A stretch of DNA of 36,038 nt from Nitrobacter vulgaris (GTDB lineage Bacteria > Pseudomonadota > Alphaproteobacteria > Rhizobiales > Xanthobacteraceae). Under the pieces are notes generated by a model, which was given only the letters and a program-made list of their open reading frames with translations, was not told where the DNA came from and searched no databases. Positions 15,879-24,055 of this stretch are shown one piece after another. Where the stretch lies: NCBI RefSeq assembly GCF_002028545.1, contig NZ_MWPQ01000033.1:1-36038 (forward strand). Direction: 5' to 3'. Numbering within the stretch: the stretch's first letter is position 1; each line of letters opens with the position of its first letter. Made by a program: the position numbers and the translations under genes.

Positions 15879-16292
15879 ATGAGACAGGCGGGGAGAGTCT
15901 TGCGGTTTTGGGTGCCCATTCTGGGTCTTACGATCGGCCTTCAATCGGCCTGTATTCCGGCCCAATCTGATGAACTCGGGAGTAGCCGAACGCCCGTTGC
16001 AGAAGTCCAGTTCCCACCGGCTCACCTTATCAAGGATGTGGCTGATCATCCTCGCGCTGGATCCGTTGTTCAGGTGAGCGAGGTCTCAGCTGAAAAAGGA
16101 GAGGTCTCAGCGGAAAAGGAGCTCCCAGCAGAAAAAGAAGAGGTCCCAGCGGAAAGGGAAAGAGAGCACGGCGCTCGAAGTCCTCTGGAGATGCTTACTT
16201 GGTTTCTGAAGGGCGCGGCATCGCTGACTGCAATGGTGCTTTTCTATAAGGGACTGAAATGGTGGGTGTTCCGCAAGCGGCAGAGCGAGTAA
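15879..16292 (+). CDS. Membrane or exported protein with Glu/Lys-rich heptad-like repeats
   Basis: Not recognised as a known family. The 137-residue product has an N-terminal hydrophobic segment (about 8-25, LRFWVPILGLTIGLQSAC) that may be a signal peptide or a lipoprotein signal, though QSAC is a poor lipobox. Residues 68-95 hold four tandem units, EVSAEKG, EVSAEKE, LPAEKE and EVPAERE, encoded by 21, 21, 18 and 21 base repeats. A second hydrophobic segment (about 107-130) ends in aromatic and basic residues (GLKWWVFRKRQ), typical of a membrane anchor facing the cytoplasm. GAGG lies ten bases before the ATG. It precedes the rhomboid gene by 171 bases. That order suggests, but does not show, that the rhomboid might cut a protein of this type. 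Confidence 0.55.
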   Translation: MRQAGRVLRFWVPILGLTIGLQSACIPAQSDELGSSRTPVAEVQFPPAHLIKDVADHPRAGSVVQVSEVSAEKGEVSAEKELPAEKEEVPAEREREHGARSPLEMLTWFLKGAASLTAMVLFYKGLKWWVFRKRQSE

Positions 16293-16463
16293 CGTATCCA
16301 CGTCATGTGCTTCTTGCGCGACTGTTTTGACGCTTGTTTGAAAGCGTCGTGTTGTCGAGAATGCCCCGCGATATGCGGACCAGGGAAGGGCCGTCTGGAC
16401 CGCCGCCATATACCCGGTTTTCGTGAGCCGGATTCGCCCGCTTGAGCCACCAGGTCGCCACCC

Positions 16464-17246
16464 TTGGACTTTCCCTCAGACCCTTCGTCAGAACCTCGGC
16501 GTGAACCGATCCTGACCCTGCCGGGGCCATTGACCGCCTATATTGGCCTTCTCGCGATTATTCATGTCGTGTGGTCGGCGATGCCGCCAGATCTGGAATA
16601 CTGGATCATTGAGGCGTTCGGCTTCATTCCGAAGCGTTACGATCCGAATCTTCTCGCGACAGCGTTTCCCGGAGGAAGCGGCGCTAAGGTCTGGACATTC
16701 GTGACTTATTCGCTGCTGCACGCCAACCTCAGTCACATCGGCTTCAATATCTTGTGGTTGCTGCCCTTCGGCAGCGCGCTGGCGCGCCGTTTCGGCGCCT
16801 TCAGATTTTTTCTTTTCATGGCGGTGACTGCCGTTGCCGGCGCGGTCGCGCATCTAGTGACCCATGAGCACAATATTGCGCCGATGATCGGCGCGTCAGC
16901 CTCGGTGTCGGGCGCAATGGCTGCGGCGATCCGCTTCGCCTTCGCGCAGGGAAGTTTTCTGTCCTTGGGCCGCGGCGATGCCGACGCTGCCGCGCAGGTG
17001 CCCGCGCTGTCGTTGACGCGCGCCCTGCAAAATCCCCGAGTGTTGGCGTTTCTCGCAATCTGGTTCGGTATCAATATCATTTTCGGCATCGGATCAGTTG
17101 CAATCGGCGCCGAGCCAGGCAGCGTTGCGTGGCAGGCTCACATGGGCGGCTTTATGGCGGGCCTTCTATTGTTTTCATTGTTCGATCCGGTGCCTCGTTC
17201 TCCGCGCGACGCCGAGAATGCGTCTTCCGACGCGGATCATGTCTAA
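16464..17246 (+). CDS. Rhomboid-family intramembrane serine protease
   Basis: A 260-residue multi-spanning protein with the rhomboid core: SHIGFNILWLLPFG (about 90-103) gives the HxxxN-type motif of helix 2, GASASVSGAM (143-152) the catalytic Ser145, and WQAHMGGFMAG (223-233) the catalytic His226. The usual GASG is GASA here, though Ser is kept. About six hydrophobic segments are visible. The start is the TTG at 16464: an in-frame TGA at 16443-16445 excludes anything earlier, and CAGG lies nine bases ahead. Rhomboids cut membrane proteins within or near the bilayer; the substrate is not evident. The neighbour at 15879 is a small membrane protein and the following gene encodes a CBS protein. 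Confidence 0.9.
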   Translation: MDFPSDPSSEPRREPILTLPGPLTAYIGLLAIIHVVWSAMPPDLEYWIIEAFGFIPKRYDPNLLATAFPGGSGAKVWTFVTYSLLHANLSHIGFNILWLLPFGSALARRFGAFRFFLFMAVTAVAGAVAHLVTHEHNIAPMIGASASVSGAMAAAIRFAFAQGSFLSLGRGDADAAAQVPALSLTRALQNPRVLAFLAIWFGINIIFGIGSVAIGAEPGSVAWQAHMGGFMAGLLLFSLFDPVPRSPRDAENASSDADHV

Positions 17247-17441
17247 CGATTGCTTGCGATGCAGGCTGATTTCATTCATCATCCCCTGGTCAGGCGAGTT
17301 TAAATTCGTTCGCGTGCTGGAAACGATGACTCCGTTGGTGCGTTCTACTCGCGAACAAAACTGGATGTTGGTTGTCGCCTGAACGCTAAAGGCAAGGATC
17401 GCGCAAAGTGATCCCGCGCGATCCCTCCAAGGGAAGCGACA

Positions 17442-17870
17442 ATGACAGTATGTGCCATTCTCAGCGCCAAGGGTTCTCAAGTCGTAAGCGTTGCGCCCGA
17501 CGTAAAGCTTTCGGCGGCGCTCAAGATTTTGTCGGAAAAGCAGATCGGTTCCGTGCTCGTCGTGAGCGGTACGCGCATTGATGGCATTCTGTCCGAACGG
17601 GACGTCGTCCATGCACTGGATAAACGCGGCGCAGTTGCGCTCGATGAGCCCGTCAGCCTCGCCATGACCCGCAAGGTCGTCAGTTGCCGTCTGTCGGATA
17701 CGGTCGCTCACCTCATGGAAGTCATGACCGCGGAAAAGTTCAGGCATCTGCCGGTGGTGGAGGAGGGCAAGCTGGTAGGCATGGTCTCGATCGGGGATGT
17801 CGTCAAGCTGCGCGTCCAGGAATATGAAGCCGAGCAGGAGGCGCTGCGCGAGTACATCAACACGGCCTGA
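17442..17870 (+). CDS. CBS-domain pair protein
   Basis: A 142-residue soluble protein composed of two CBS domains in tandem (about residues 10-65 and 75-132), forming one Bateman module. Typical motifs are GSVLVVSGTRIDGILSERDV in the first and FRHLPVVEEGKLVGMVSIGD in the second. Such modules bind AMP, ATP or other adenosyl ligands and regulate partner proteins. No catalytic domain is attached. AAGGGA lies seven bases before the ATG. It follows the rhomboid gene by about 195 bases and converges with the patatin gene after 12 bases. The ligand and partner are unknown. Confidence 0.92.
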   Translation: MTVCAILSAKGSQVVSVAPDVKLSAALKILSEKQIGSVLVVSGTRIDGILSERDVVHALDKRGAVALDEPVSLAMTRKVVSCRLSDTVAHLMEVMTAEKFRHLPVVEEGKLVGMVSIGDVVKLRVQEYEAEQEALREYINTA

Positions 17871-17882
17871 GCACGTGCTGCA

Positions 17883-18932
17883 TTAAGGATCGGTCCCGCT
17901 TTCAGGATCCGCGACGCCAGCGACGTCTGGCGCCGACGCCGGCGCGAGAACTTCGATCGCTTCTACAATCGCGTCGATCGCTCGATCTGCGGCACGTGCA
18001 CCGTGCGCGATCAGATCGCCGGCGCGGTGAAAGTCGAACCAGCCGATCTGGCCGACCCGCGGCGAGATCAAAAGGTCCGGCGGGTCGCCAGCGAGCCGCG
18101 CGCGCGTGATTCGATCCTGCATAATGTTAAACGCGTCGGTCATGACCGACACAACACCCGGGCGACTGCCGCCAGCGAAGAATTCGCGCTTAACCGTTCG
18201 CTCGAGCGAAAAGAACTTGCCGAAGCCAAGTCTGCGCGGCGGGGGCTCGACGACGACCTCCTCCTGCACCTCGTTCTGCGTACCATGAGAGAATATCGTG
18301 GTGCTGCGGCCGAACACGTCATTAGACAGGTTGGCCGCGATCACAACTTCGGCGCCCAGCGCGCGGGCGGTGGAAACAGGCACCGGGTTGACAAGCGCGC
18401 CATCGACCAGCCAGCGGTCGCCAACCAGTATCGGCGCAAAGATACCCGGAAGGGCATAGGACGCACGCATAGCATTGACCAGTCGCCCGTGCGTAAGCCA
18501 GATTTCGTGGCCGGTGCGGACTTCCGTTGCGACGCTTGCGAACTTGAGTGGCAGTTCTTCAATCTGGATTTGACCGAGCGACGCCTCGAGTTGGGCGGTG
18601 AGCTTGGCGCCGCCGATCAGTCCGGAGCCGTTCAACCGGATATCCAGATAACTGAAGAGACTGCGAGGCTGCAGGCTGCGCGCCCACTCCTCCAGAATAT
18701 CAAGACGACCGGCGGCATAGGCGCCCCCAACCACCGCTCCAATCGACGTGCCCACCACGACATCGGGCTCGATGCCGTGCGCGATCAGGGAACGGAGAAT
18801 GCCGATATGAGCGAAACCGCGCGCGGCCCCGCCACCCAGGGCCAGCCCGATCACTGGCCGCCTGACGCTACCCAATCCTACTTTTTGGCCGTTCGACCCA
18901 TTCTGGTCGCGACCTTTCAAACCCTCCAGCAC
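17883..18932 (-). CDS. Patatin-like phospholipase
   Basis: A cytoplasmic or peripheral lipid acyl hydrolase of the RssA type with a Ser-Asp dyad. GLALGGGAARGFAHIGIL (about 29-46) forms the oxyanion hole, GTSIG (61-65) the nucleophile Ser63, and WLVDGALVNPVP the dyad Asp177. The start is the GTG at 18932, with GGAG nine bases ahead, which gives 349 residues. The frame is open to an ATG at 19145, but those 71 residues look like translated non-coding DNA and overlap the start of the next divergent gene. The C-terminal part contains a Pro-rich loop (VVEPPPRRLGFGK) and a helical tail. Substrate unknown. Confidence 0.88.
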   Translation of the reverse strand: MLEGLKGRDQNGSNGQKVGLGSVRRPVIGLALGGGAARGFAHIGILRSLIAHGIEPDVVVGTSIGAVVGGAYAAGRLDILEEWARSLQPRSLFSYLDIRLNGSGLIGGAKLTAQLEASLGQIQIEELPLKFASVATEVRTGHEIWLTHGRLVNAMRASYALPGIFAPILVGDRWLVDGALVNPVPVSTARALGAEVVIAANLSNDVFGRSTTIFSHGTQNEVQEEVVVEPPPRRLGFGKFFSLERTVKREFFAGGSRPGVVSVMTDAFNIMQDRITRARLAGDPPDLLISPRVGQIGWFDFHRAGDLIAHGARAADRAIDAIVEAIEVLAPASAPDVAGVADPESGTDP

Positions 18933-19143
18933 GATAGGATTCTCCGACTGCCGGCATCGGTTACCATGCTGCCGGCGGACACGGTGAGCAAAAGGATGAC
19001 TTATTGCTTGCTTGCCAGAAATTATCACCGGATAGCGGCGTTTCAACCCGATGGGCCGGTTTTTAAGTCTTCCACAGCGGGATGCAATTCTGAGCAAGTC
19101 CCCAGGCTTGAATTCGCCGTGTTTTCCGGGAAGAACCGGCGCC

Positions 19144-20190
19144 ATGATCTTCGGGGGAAATCATCGATGTAATTCGAGCCGACGCTCATGGCCGTTCCTT
19201 GTTTCGGTCGTCACGCTTCTCGCGACCTTTCCATACGCCGCGTCAGCACAATTGTTTGGCGAACGTCCGCCGCCGGTCCCGCCAGCATCCATTCCGGAAG
19301 CTCCGTCGGAACCTGCGATCAGCCTTGCGCCGTCCTCCGGTCCGGCATCCACGCCAAATCTACCAGCGCCATTGACTCAGGTGCCGGCCGCCGCCGTGCC
19401 GCTGACGGCGCCGCCCAGCATCGCGGCTCCGGCGCAGGGGGTTCTGTCGTTGACCGCGCGCTACGGTAAGGATCTGCCGGTTATCAACAGCGGGCTGATC
19501 TGGCGAGTTTATTCCGAACGACCCGACGAGACCGGTGCCTTCAAGCTGGTGCGCGAAAACCATGATGCAACTCCCAGCCTCGTGCTCCCGCCGGGGGGCT
19601 ATGTCGTGCACGTTTCGCTGGGGCTGGTCAGCGCCGCGCGGCCTGTGACACTCAAGCCTGACACCGACCGCGAGTCGTTCGTGTTGCCGGCGGGCGGCCT
19701 GCAGATCGAGGGTCGAGTCGGCGCATCGATGATCCCGCCCAACCAGATTTCCTTCAGCATCTACAAGGGTAGTCAGTTCGAGGGTACCGAGCGCGCGCCG
19801 CTGGTGCCTAATGTCGCTGGGGGCGACGTTATGCTCTTGCCGGAAGGTACTTACTACATCGTCTCCACCTATGGCGACGCGAACTCGGTCGTACGCTCGG
19901 ACATCAGTGTGCAAGCAGGAAAGTTGACCGACGTAACGATCTCTCACCGTGCCGCGCTCATCACCCTGAAACTCGTCAGCGACAAGGGCGGCGAAGCGCT
20001 GGCCAATACTGCGTGGTCAGTTCTGACGCCTGGGGGTGATGTCATCAAGGAATCGATCGGAGCATTTCCCAGCGTGATATTGGCCGAGGGTGAGTATCGC
20101 GTCATCGCTAAGAACGAAGGCAAGGTCTTCGAGAGGGGCTTCGAGGTCTTCAACGGCGTGGACGGAGAAATCGAGGTTCTCGCGCATTAA
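19144..20190 (+). CDS. Exported beta-rich protein with Pro/Ala-rich linker
   Basis: Not assigned to a named family. The ATG at 19144 gives 348 residues with a signal peptide (about residues 12-36, ending FPYAASAQ), a Pro/Ala-rich low-complexity linker (about 41-100), then a region of repeated short beta-sandwich-like modules with the theme LPxGxYxV: VLPPGGYVVHVSLG, LLPEGTYYIVSTYG and ILAEGEYRVIAKN. These recall carboxypeptidase-regulatory or PEGA-type folds of periplasmic proteins. Upstream frame to 19051 adds an unlikely N-terminus. It is divergent from the patatin gene and is followed by a repeat element before convergent yidD. A role in the cell envelope is inference. Confidence 0.75.
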   Translation: MIFGGNHRCNSSRRSWPFLVSVVTLLATFPYAASAQLFGERPPPVPPASIPEAPSEPAISLAPSSGPASTPNLPAPLTQVPAAAVPLTAPPSIAAPAQGVLSLTARYGKDLPVINSGLIWRVYSERPDETGAFKLVRENHDATPSLVLPPGGYVVHVSLGLVSAARPVTLKPDTDRESFVLPAGGLQIEGRVGASMIPPNQISFSIYKGSQFEGTERAPLVPNVAGGDVMLLPEGTYYIVSTYGDANSVVRSDISVQAGKLTDVTISHRAALITLKLVSDKGGEALANTAWSVLTPGGDVIKESIGAFPSVILAEGEYRVIAKNEGKVFERGFEVFNGVDGEIEVLAH

Positions 20191-20290
20191 AGCTCCCGGA
20201 TCCGATGTATCAATATCGGGTTAAACCTTTTTGTTTTAGCGCCCTTTTCTTTGAACGAACCACACCTCAGTTCTCGACATACTTCATTCG

Positions 20291-20393
20291 AGCCTTTCCG
20301 CTTCTGATGGGATCAGAAGCGGCGCTTCTATGATTTTGATTTGCCACGTTTTCTTCACGCGAACCGATACCCCCTTCGCTCGAAAACGCTATG
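20291..20393 (+). repeat. Palindromic interspersed element, copy 1
   Basis: A hairpin CCGCTTCTGAT-GGG-ATCAGAAGCGG is followed by a conserved box with CGTTTTCTTCACGCGAACC (20347-20365) and an end CGCTCGAAAACGCTATGG. It fills the convergent gap between the exported-protein gene and yidD. I recall this as a frequent Bradyrhizobiaceae intergenic repeat. Related copies lie at 21937, 26475 (inverted) and 26981. Confidence 0.85.
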
Positions 20394-20402
20394 GAAATCC
20401 TC

Positions 20403-20747
20403 TCATGGGGCATTCACGCCGCGCCAGCGGCCGTAACGCCACGGCCGGTACCAGGTAGCGCCGGATGGTTTCGCTACGGGAACATTATCGATGCCGGAGG
20501 TTCCCCAAGGATGGCAGCGTAAGATCCGCGCCAACGTCATCCAGCCGCCACCCCAAAGCCCGAAACGCTCGATTGCTTCATCGCCGTAGGCTGAGCATGT
20601 CGGCAGGTGCCGGCAGTTGAAACCCACCAGCGGCGATAGGGTATGGCGATAGATCCAGATCAACGCTCGGCCGACATTGCGGGGCAGCCGCAAAGCGGCA
20701 CTTGCGCAAGCCGGGCAGAACCTGGAACTTTGCGGCGTGGGCTTCAT
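20403..20747 (-). CDS. yidD: Membrane protein insertion efficiency factor YidD
   Basis: YidD is a small peripheral membrane protein that aids YidC in inserting membrane proteins. The 114-residue sequence contains the family core: ALIWIYRHTLSPLVGFNCRHLPTCSAYGDEAIERFG (about residues 27-63, with the cysteines at CRHLPTC) and the RCHPWGTSGID motif (about 78-88). The N-terminal 25 residues and the C-terminal WYRPWRYGRWRGVN tail are extra, as common in Rhizobiales. In many bacteria yidD sits with rnpA and yidC; here it stands alone, as usual in this group. Confidence 0.93.
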   Translation of the reverse strand: MKPTPQSSRFCPACASAALRLPRNVGRALIWIYRHTLSPLVGFNCRHLPTCSAYGDEAIERFGLWGGGWMTLARILRCHPWGTSGIDNVPVAKPSGATWYRPWRYGRWRGVNAP

Positions 20748-21011
20748 GAACGCGGAGCTTTTCTCTCAGGTGTGCCGCAGGTTCCCCCGAAGAACCAGAT
20801 CAAGCTGCAATATCGCCACAGGTGGCAGAATATCGCACACTCCCAGGAACAATCGCAGCAAAGGTTTATGGACGCTGACAAGTCTCACGGCTAGTTTCTG
20901 CTAACAGGATCATCGTGTTGAACGTAGGGTTATGCGTTCGGGTTACTGCATCGGATTGGAACATCGAGCTGCGTTAGATCAGGCAACATCGGCTGTGGGG
21001 AAGGGACCGAA

Positions 21012-21929
21012 TTGAGGTTCGCGAAATCATCCGGCTTCTACGGACGGACGCTTCTGTGCGCGGCAGCTTTTTGTTTTGCCTTTTCAGGTTTCGCATCTGC
21101 GTTTGAGCAGGGTTCGACGAAAGAAAACCTCGAGGCACGCAAGCATCCGATGCGTTTCTCCTGGATTGCTTGTGAGCCGCACTGTGGGAGCTGGATCAGC
21201 GCCGTTGGCCTCGTAACGAGCGAAACTCCGAAAGCCTTCAACGACTTCGCCGCCGGGCGCGATCTTACCGGTGCGACGGTCGTGCTCGATTCCGGTGGCG
21301 GCTCGGTCAACGATGCCATTGCGCTCGGGCGGCGCTGGCGAGAACTCGGCGTGCGCACCACGGTTGGGGCCAGCGTCGTCGTCAAGACGGTGGCGGGTGA
21401 TCGCGCAGCTGTGTTGCCCGAAGCCTATTGCGAGTCCATGTGCGTGTTCGTGTTGCTGTCGGGAAAAACCCGCTATGTGCCTGAGCGTGCACATGTTCGC
21501 GTACATCAGATCTGGATGGGTGATCGCGCGGACGATGCCAGGGCTGCGAGCTACACTGCCGAGGATTTGATGATCGTAGAGCGCGATATTGGTCGGCTCG
21601 CCAAGTACACCTTCGAGATGGGCGGGTCCGGCGATCTGCTGCACCTGGCGCTCAGTATTCCTCCCTGGGAGGCCCTTCACGAATTGTCGCCAGCGGAATT
21701 GCGTTCCGCCAATCTTATGACGACAGACCGTGTTGCGGATGTGTTGCCGGGTGGGGAGGTCGTCGAGGCGCCAGTTGCCGATCTTGTCACAAAGCCGGTG
21801 CAGGATCGCTTTCCCGGTATAACGAATGCACCCGCGGCGGCGATGATGACCGGCCAGCCGACCAAGACAGCTGAAGCGGAATCCGCCGGGCACGCTGCGG
21901 CGAGCGCTGCTTCGGACCGGCCTCAATAA
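21012..21929 (+). CDS. Periplasmic ClpP/crotonase-fold protein (COG3904-like)
   Basis: A 305-residue exported protein: signal peptide about residues 1-30 (LLCAAAFCFAFSGFASAF), then a ClpP-like core with VVLDSGGGSVNDAIALGRRW (about 90-110), equivalent to the substrate-binding Gly-rich loop, and YCESMCVFVLLSGKTRYVPE (about 142-161), where the Ser lies at the position of the ClpP nucleophile between two cysteines. VHQIWMGD follows, matching the VHxF-like histidine segment. Proteins of this type are predicted periplasmic serine proteases without known substrate. The start is a TTG at 21012 with AAGGGA six to eight bases ahead; no ATG fits. The C-terminus is Ala-rich and likely disordered. Confidence 0.8.
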   Translation: MRFAKSSGFYGRTLLCAAAFCFAFSGFASAFEQGSTKENLEARKHPMRFSWIACEPHCGSWISAVGLVTSETPKAFNDFAAGRDLTGATVVLDSGGGSVNDAIALGRRWRELGVRTTVGASVVVKTVAGDRAAVLPEAYCESMCVFVLLSGKTRYVPERAHVRVHQIWMGDRADDARAASYTAEDLMIVERDIGRLAKYTFEMGGSGDLLHLALSIPPWEALHELSPAELRSANLMTTDRVADVLPGGEVVEAPVADLVTKPVQDRFPGITNAPAAAMMTGQPTKTAEAESAGHAAASAASDRPQ

Positions 21930-21936
21930 CGACACG

Positions 21937-22020
21937 AGAGCCTTTCCGCTCCTGACGGGATCAGAAGCGTGGCTCTATGATTTGATCTGATGGCTTTCTT
22001 CCCGCGAACGGTAACCGGGG
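21937..22020 (+). repeat. Palindromic interspersed element, copy 2 (3'-truncated)
   Basis: AGAGCC...GGCTCT and CGCTCCTGA...TCAGAAGCG form the hairpin, followed by a shortened TTTCTTCCCGCGAACGG box; the terminal CGCTCGAAAACGC part is missing. It lies in the 95-base convergent gap between the ClpP-like gene and the scaffold gene and can act as a terminator-like hairpin for both. Confidence 0.8.
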
Positions 22021-22024
22021 AACT

Positions 22025-22492
22025 TTAGCTTTGGGCGGTGGTCAGCGCGGCTGATTTTGTCTCGATCTGACCGATGGCATCGACGACCGCATCGAACGTC
22101 AGCATGGTGGATGCGTGGCGCGCCTTGTAATCGCGCACCGGTTCGAGCAGCGCGATGTCGGCCCACTTTCCTTCGGGCGGTGCGCCGTTTTCCTTCAGCA
22201 TCCTGTGAACGATCTCGCGCAACTCGCGGAGTTCGCTGGCGGTCGAGCCGACCACATGGCGCGCCATGATCGAGGAGGACGCCTGGCCGAGCGCGCAGGC
22301 CTTCACGTCGTGCGCGAAGTCCGTGATAATAGAGCCATCCATCTTGAGATCGATCTTGACGGTGGACCCGCACAGCTTCGAATGAGCGGTGGCGCTGGCG
22401 TCTGGCGCCGCAAGACGGCCCAGGCGCGGAATATTGCCGGCCAGTTCGATAATGCGAGTGTTGTAAACGTCGTTCAGCATAGGTTTCGACAT
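22025..22492 (-). CDS. IscU/NifU-like iron-sulfur scaffold protein
   Basis: A 155-residue protein of the NifU N-terminal (SufU/IscU) fold. The HSKLCGSTVKIDLKMDG segment (about 38-54) holds the first ligand cysteine and ACALGQASSSIMA (about 64-76) the second. The third cysteine region reads YKARHASTMLTFDAV, with no Cys where IscU has one; the scaffold function may therefore differ. The ATG at 22492 (MSKPMLNDVYN) matches family starts; 45 further residues upstream look non-coding, and an ATG at 22480 is an alternative. It is divergent from folE with a gap of about 235 bases. No isc or suf genes lie near. In relatives this family sits next to folE and hisI. Confidence 0.85.
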   Translation of the reverse strand: MSKPMLNDVYNTRIIELAGNIPRLGRLAAPDASATAHSKLCGSTVKIDLKMDGSIITDFAHDVKACALGQASSSIMARHVVGSTASELRELREIVHRMLKENGAPPEGKWADIALLEPVRDYKARHASTMLTFDAVVDAIGQIETKSAALTTAQS

Positions 22493-22640
22493 TGAATTCG
22501 CTGAAAGAGGCGGAGCGACGCTCTTGGCGGCGGGAACCTCGAAGCCTATATATGTATCTATTGCCGGGAAACGCAATCCGGCGATTTTCCGTCGCACCCG
22601 GATTGAAGTTCGATTCGGACGTTGCAATGTTGAATATCAA

Positions 22641-22728
22641 GGGACTCAGGCGTCCGGTGGCGTGCAATGCTGCCCCGTCTGCCCGGTGACACTCCGGTCT
22701 CACGCGAGGCCGGTCGAACGGAGTGAAG
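22641..22728 (+). promoter_or_regulatory. Likely THF-II riboswitch (folE motif) in the folE leader
   Basis: Directly upstream of folE is a compact structured leader. CAGGCG (22647-22652) pairs with CGTCTG (22676-22681) around an internal hairpin; GTCTC (22697-22701) pairs with GAGGC (22706-22710) around ACGC; and CACTCCG (22690-22696) pairs with CGGAGTG (22719-22725), closing on the GGAG ribosome site five bases before the start codon. This matches my memory of the alphaproteobacterial folE motif, now called THF-II, in which tetrahydrofolate binding shuts off folE translation. The pairings are seen; the class is from memory. Confidence 0.6.
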
Positions 22729-23427
22729 ATGGACGCTTTGATCAAGCCGCTACGCGGCAGCAAACCTTCTGACGTCAAATCCAATAACGTCAAACCTGCC
22801 GGGTTCTCTCCCGCCCAGCTGGACCCGTCGGAGTTTCTGGCGGCGGTTCAGCCGAACCGGCAGCGCCCGTCGCGGCATGAAGCCGAAGGCGCTATCAGAA
22901 CGTTGTTATCCTATATCGGGGAAAATCCGGACCGCGAGGGGCTCCTCGATACTCCACGCCGGGTGATCGAGTCGTATGACGAGATCTATCAGGGCTATCA
23001 TCAGTGTCCGGCCGAGGTGTTGAACCGGACCTTTGGTGAAACGGCAGGCTATGATGATTTCGTGCTGGTGCGTGACATCCAGTTCACCTCGCAGTGCGAG
23101 CACCACATGATGCCGTTCTATGGCAAGGCACATATCGCCTATACGCCGGTGGAGCGGGTTGTCGGGCTGTCCAAGCTGGCGCGCTTGACTGACATCTTCG
23201 CCCGGCGGCTCCAGACCCAGGAGCACATGACCGCGCAGATCGCCGCGGCCGTGGACGAGGTGCTTAAACCGCGGGGCGTCGCCGTGATGATCGAGGCGGA
23301 GCATACCTGCATGTCGGTGCGCGGCGTCGCCAAGCATGGCGCGATGACGTTCACAAGCCGGTACACGGGCGTATTCCGCGACAATCCCACGGAGCAGGCG
23401 CGCTTCCTGTCCATGGTACGAGGGTAG
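22729..23427 (+). CDS. folE: GTP cyclohydrolase I
   Basis: FolE converts GTP to dihydroneopterin triphosphate, the first step of folate (and queuosine-type pterin) synthesis. The 232-residue protein carries the zinc ligands in QCEHHMMPF (Cys123, His126) and HTCMSVRGV (Cys194), plus the [15 protein letters not shown] and EHMTAQIA segments of the family. The N-terminal 45 residues are poorly conserved and low in structure. The ATG at 22729 is five bases after GGAG; a GTG at 22723 overlaps that site and is unlikely. Expression is probably controlled by the leader structure at 22641-22728. hisI follows after 40 bases and may be co-transcribed. Confidence 0.97.
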   Translation: MDALIKPLRGSKPSDVKSNNVKPAGFSPAQLDPSEFLAAVQPNRQRPSRHEAEGAIRTLLSYIGENPDREGLLDTPRRVIESYDEIYQGYHQCPAEVLNRTFGETAGYDDFVLVRDIQFTSQCEHHMMPFYGKAHIAYTPVERVVGLSKLARLTDIFARRLQTQEHMTAQIAAAVDEVLKPRGVAVMIEAEHTCMSVRGVAKHGAMTFTSRYTGVFRDNPTEQARFLSMVRG

Positions 23428-23434
23428 CCGCGTT

Positions 23435-23464
23435 AAATCCCTCCACGATATTCCGAAGGGATTT
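23435..23464 (+). promoter_or_regulatory. Hairpin over the hisI ribosome site
   Basis: AAATCCCT (23435-23442) pairs with AGGGATTT (23457-23464) in the 40-base folE-hisI gap. The right arm contains the GAAGGG ribosome site of hisI. It could reduce hisI translation or act as a weak terminator. Confidence 0.5.
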
Positions 23465-23467
23465 CCT

Positions 23468-23905
23468 GTGTCTGGATCAAAACCTTCATCCGAGGTCGAG
23501 GAGGGGCTGGTGTTCCAGCCCCGCTTTGACGCGTCCGGACTCGTGACCTGCGTTGCCACGGATGCCAAAACTGGCGACGTTCTCATGGTCGCACACATGA
23601 ATGAAGAGGCGCTGCGGCGGACCGTTGAGACCGGTGATGCCTGGTATTACAGCCGCTCACGCAAGGCCTTATGGCGGAAAGGTGAGAGTTCGGGTCAGAT
23701 CCAGCGAGTGATCGAGATGCGAACGGACTGCGATCAGGACGCGGTCTGGATCAAGGTCGAACAGCAAGGCGCCGCCTGCCATACCGGACGGCGTTCGTGT
23801 TTCTACCGGGCGGTGACAAAAGGTGATGGCGACAAAATAGGCCTTTCGTTTGTGGATGCCGACAGGCTCTTCGATCCGGCCGATGTTTACGGCGCGAAGG
23901 CCTGA
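23468..23905 (+). CDS. hisI: Phosphoribosyl-AMP cyclohydrolase
   Basis: HisI opens the purine ring of phosphoribosyl-AMP in histidine synthesis. This 145-residue stand-alone form lacks the HisE domain. Metal-binding residues are seen in [17 protein letters not shown] (Mg-binding Asp residues and the first zinc Cys) and [12 protein letters not shown] (the other two zinc cysteines). [19 protein letters not shown] is the family substrate motif. The start is the GTG at 23468, preceded by GAAGGG. Position after folE is typical of Bradyrhizobiaceae; the other his genes are elsewhere. Confidence 0.96.
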   Translation: MSGSKPSSEVEEGLVFQPRFDASGLVTCVATDAKTGDVLMVAHMNEEALRRTVETGDAWYYSRSRKALWRKGESSGQIQRVIEMRTDCDQDAVWIKVEQQGAACHTGRRSCFYRAVTKGDGDKIGLSFVDADRLFDPADVYGAKA

Positions 23906-23930
23906 CGGCTTTGGGTTGTGCAGGCCTCCG

Positions 23931-23946
23931 TTAAGGCCCTGTTAAC
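23931..23946. promoter_or_regulatory. CtrA-type site upstream of the transglycosylase gene
   Basis: TTAA-GGCCCTG-TTAAC fits the CtrA consensus TTAA-N7-TTAAC. It lies 110 bases before the start at 24056, a sensible distance for control of that gene. Confidence 0.55.
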
Positions 23947-24055
23947 CATAATCTTCCACCTTGCGATCCGAGCGAATAGCCGTCTGGAAACGTCGGAATA
24001 GACGACGGATTTTCCGGTGCTATGCAGGCGGGCGGTCGCGGGAGCGGAGATCAAG

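Noticed and set aside
18003-19172. 389-codon plus-strand frame opposite the patatin gene
   Set aside because: Antisense shadow; the minus strand carries all patatin motifs.
21084-21935. 283-codon minus-strand frame opposite the ClpP-like gene
   Set aside because: Antisense shadow with Arg/His-rich composition; the plus strand has a signal peptide and a ClpP-like core.
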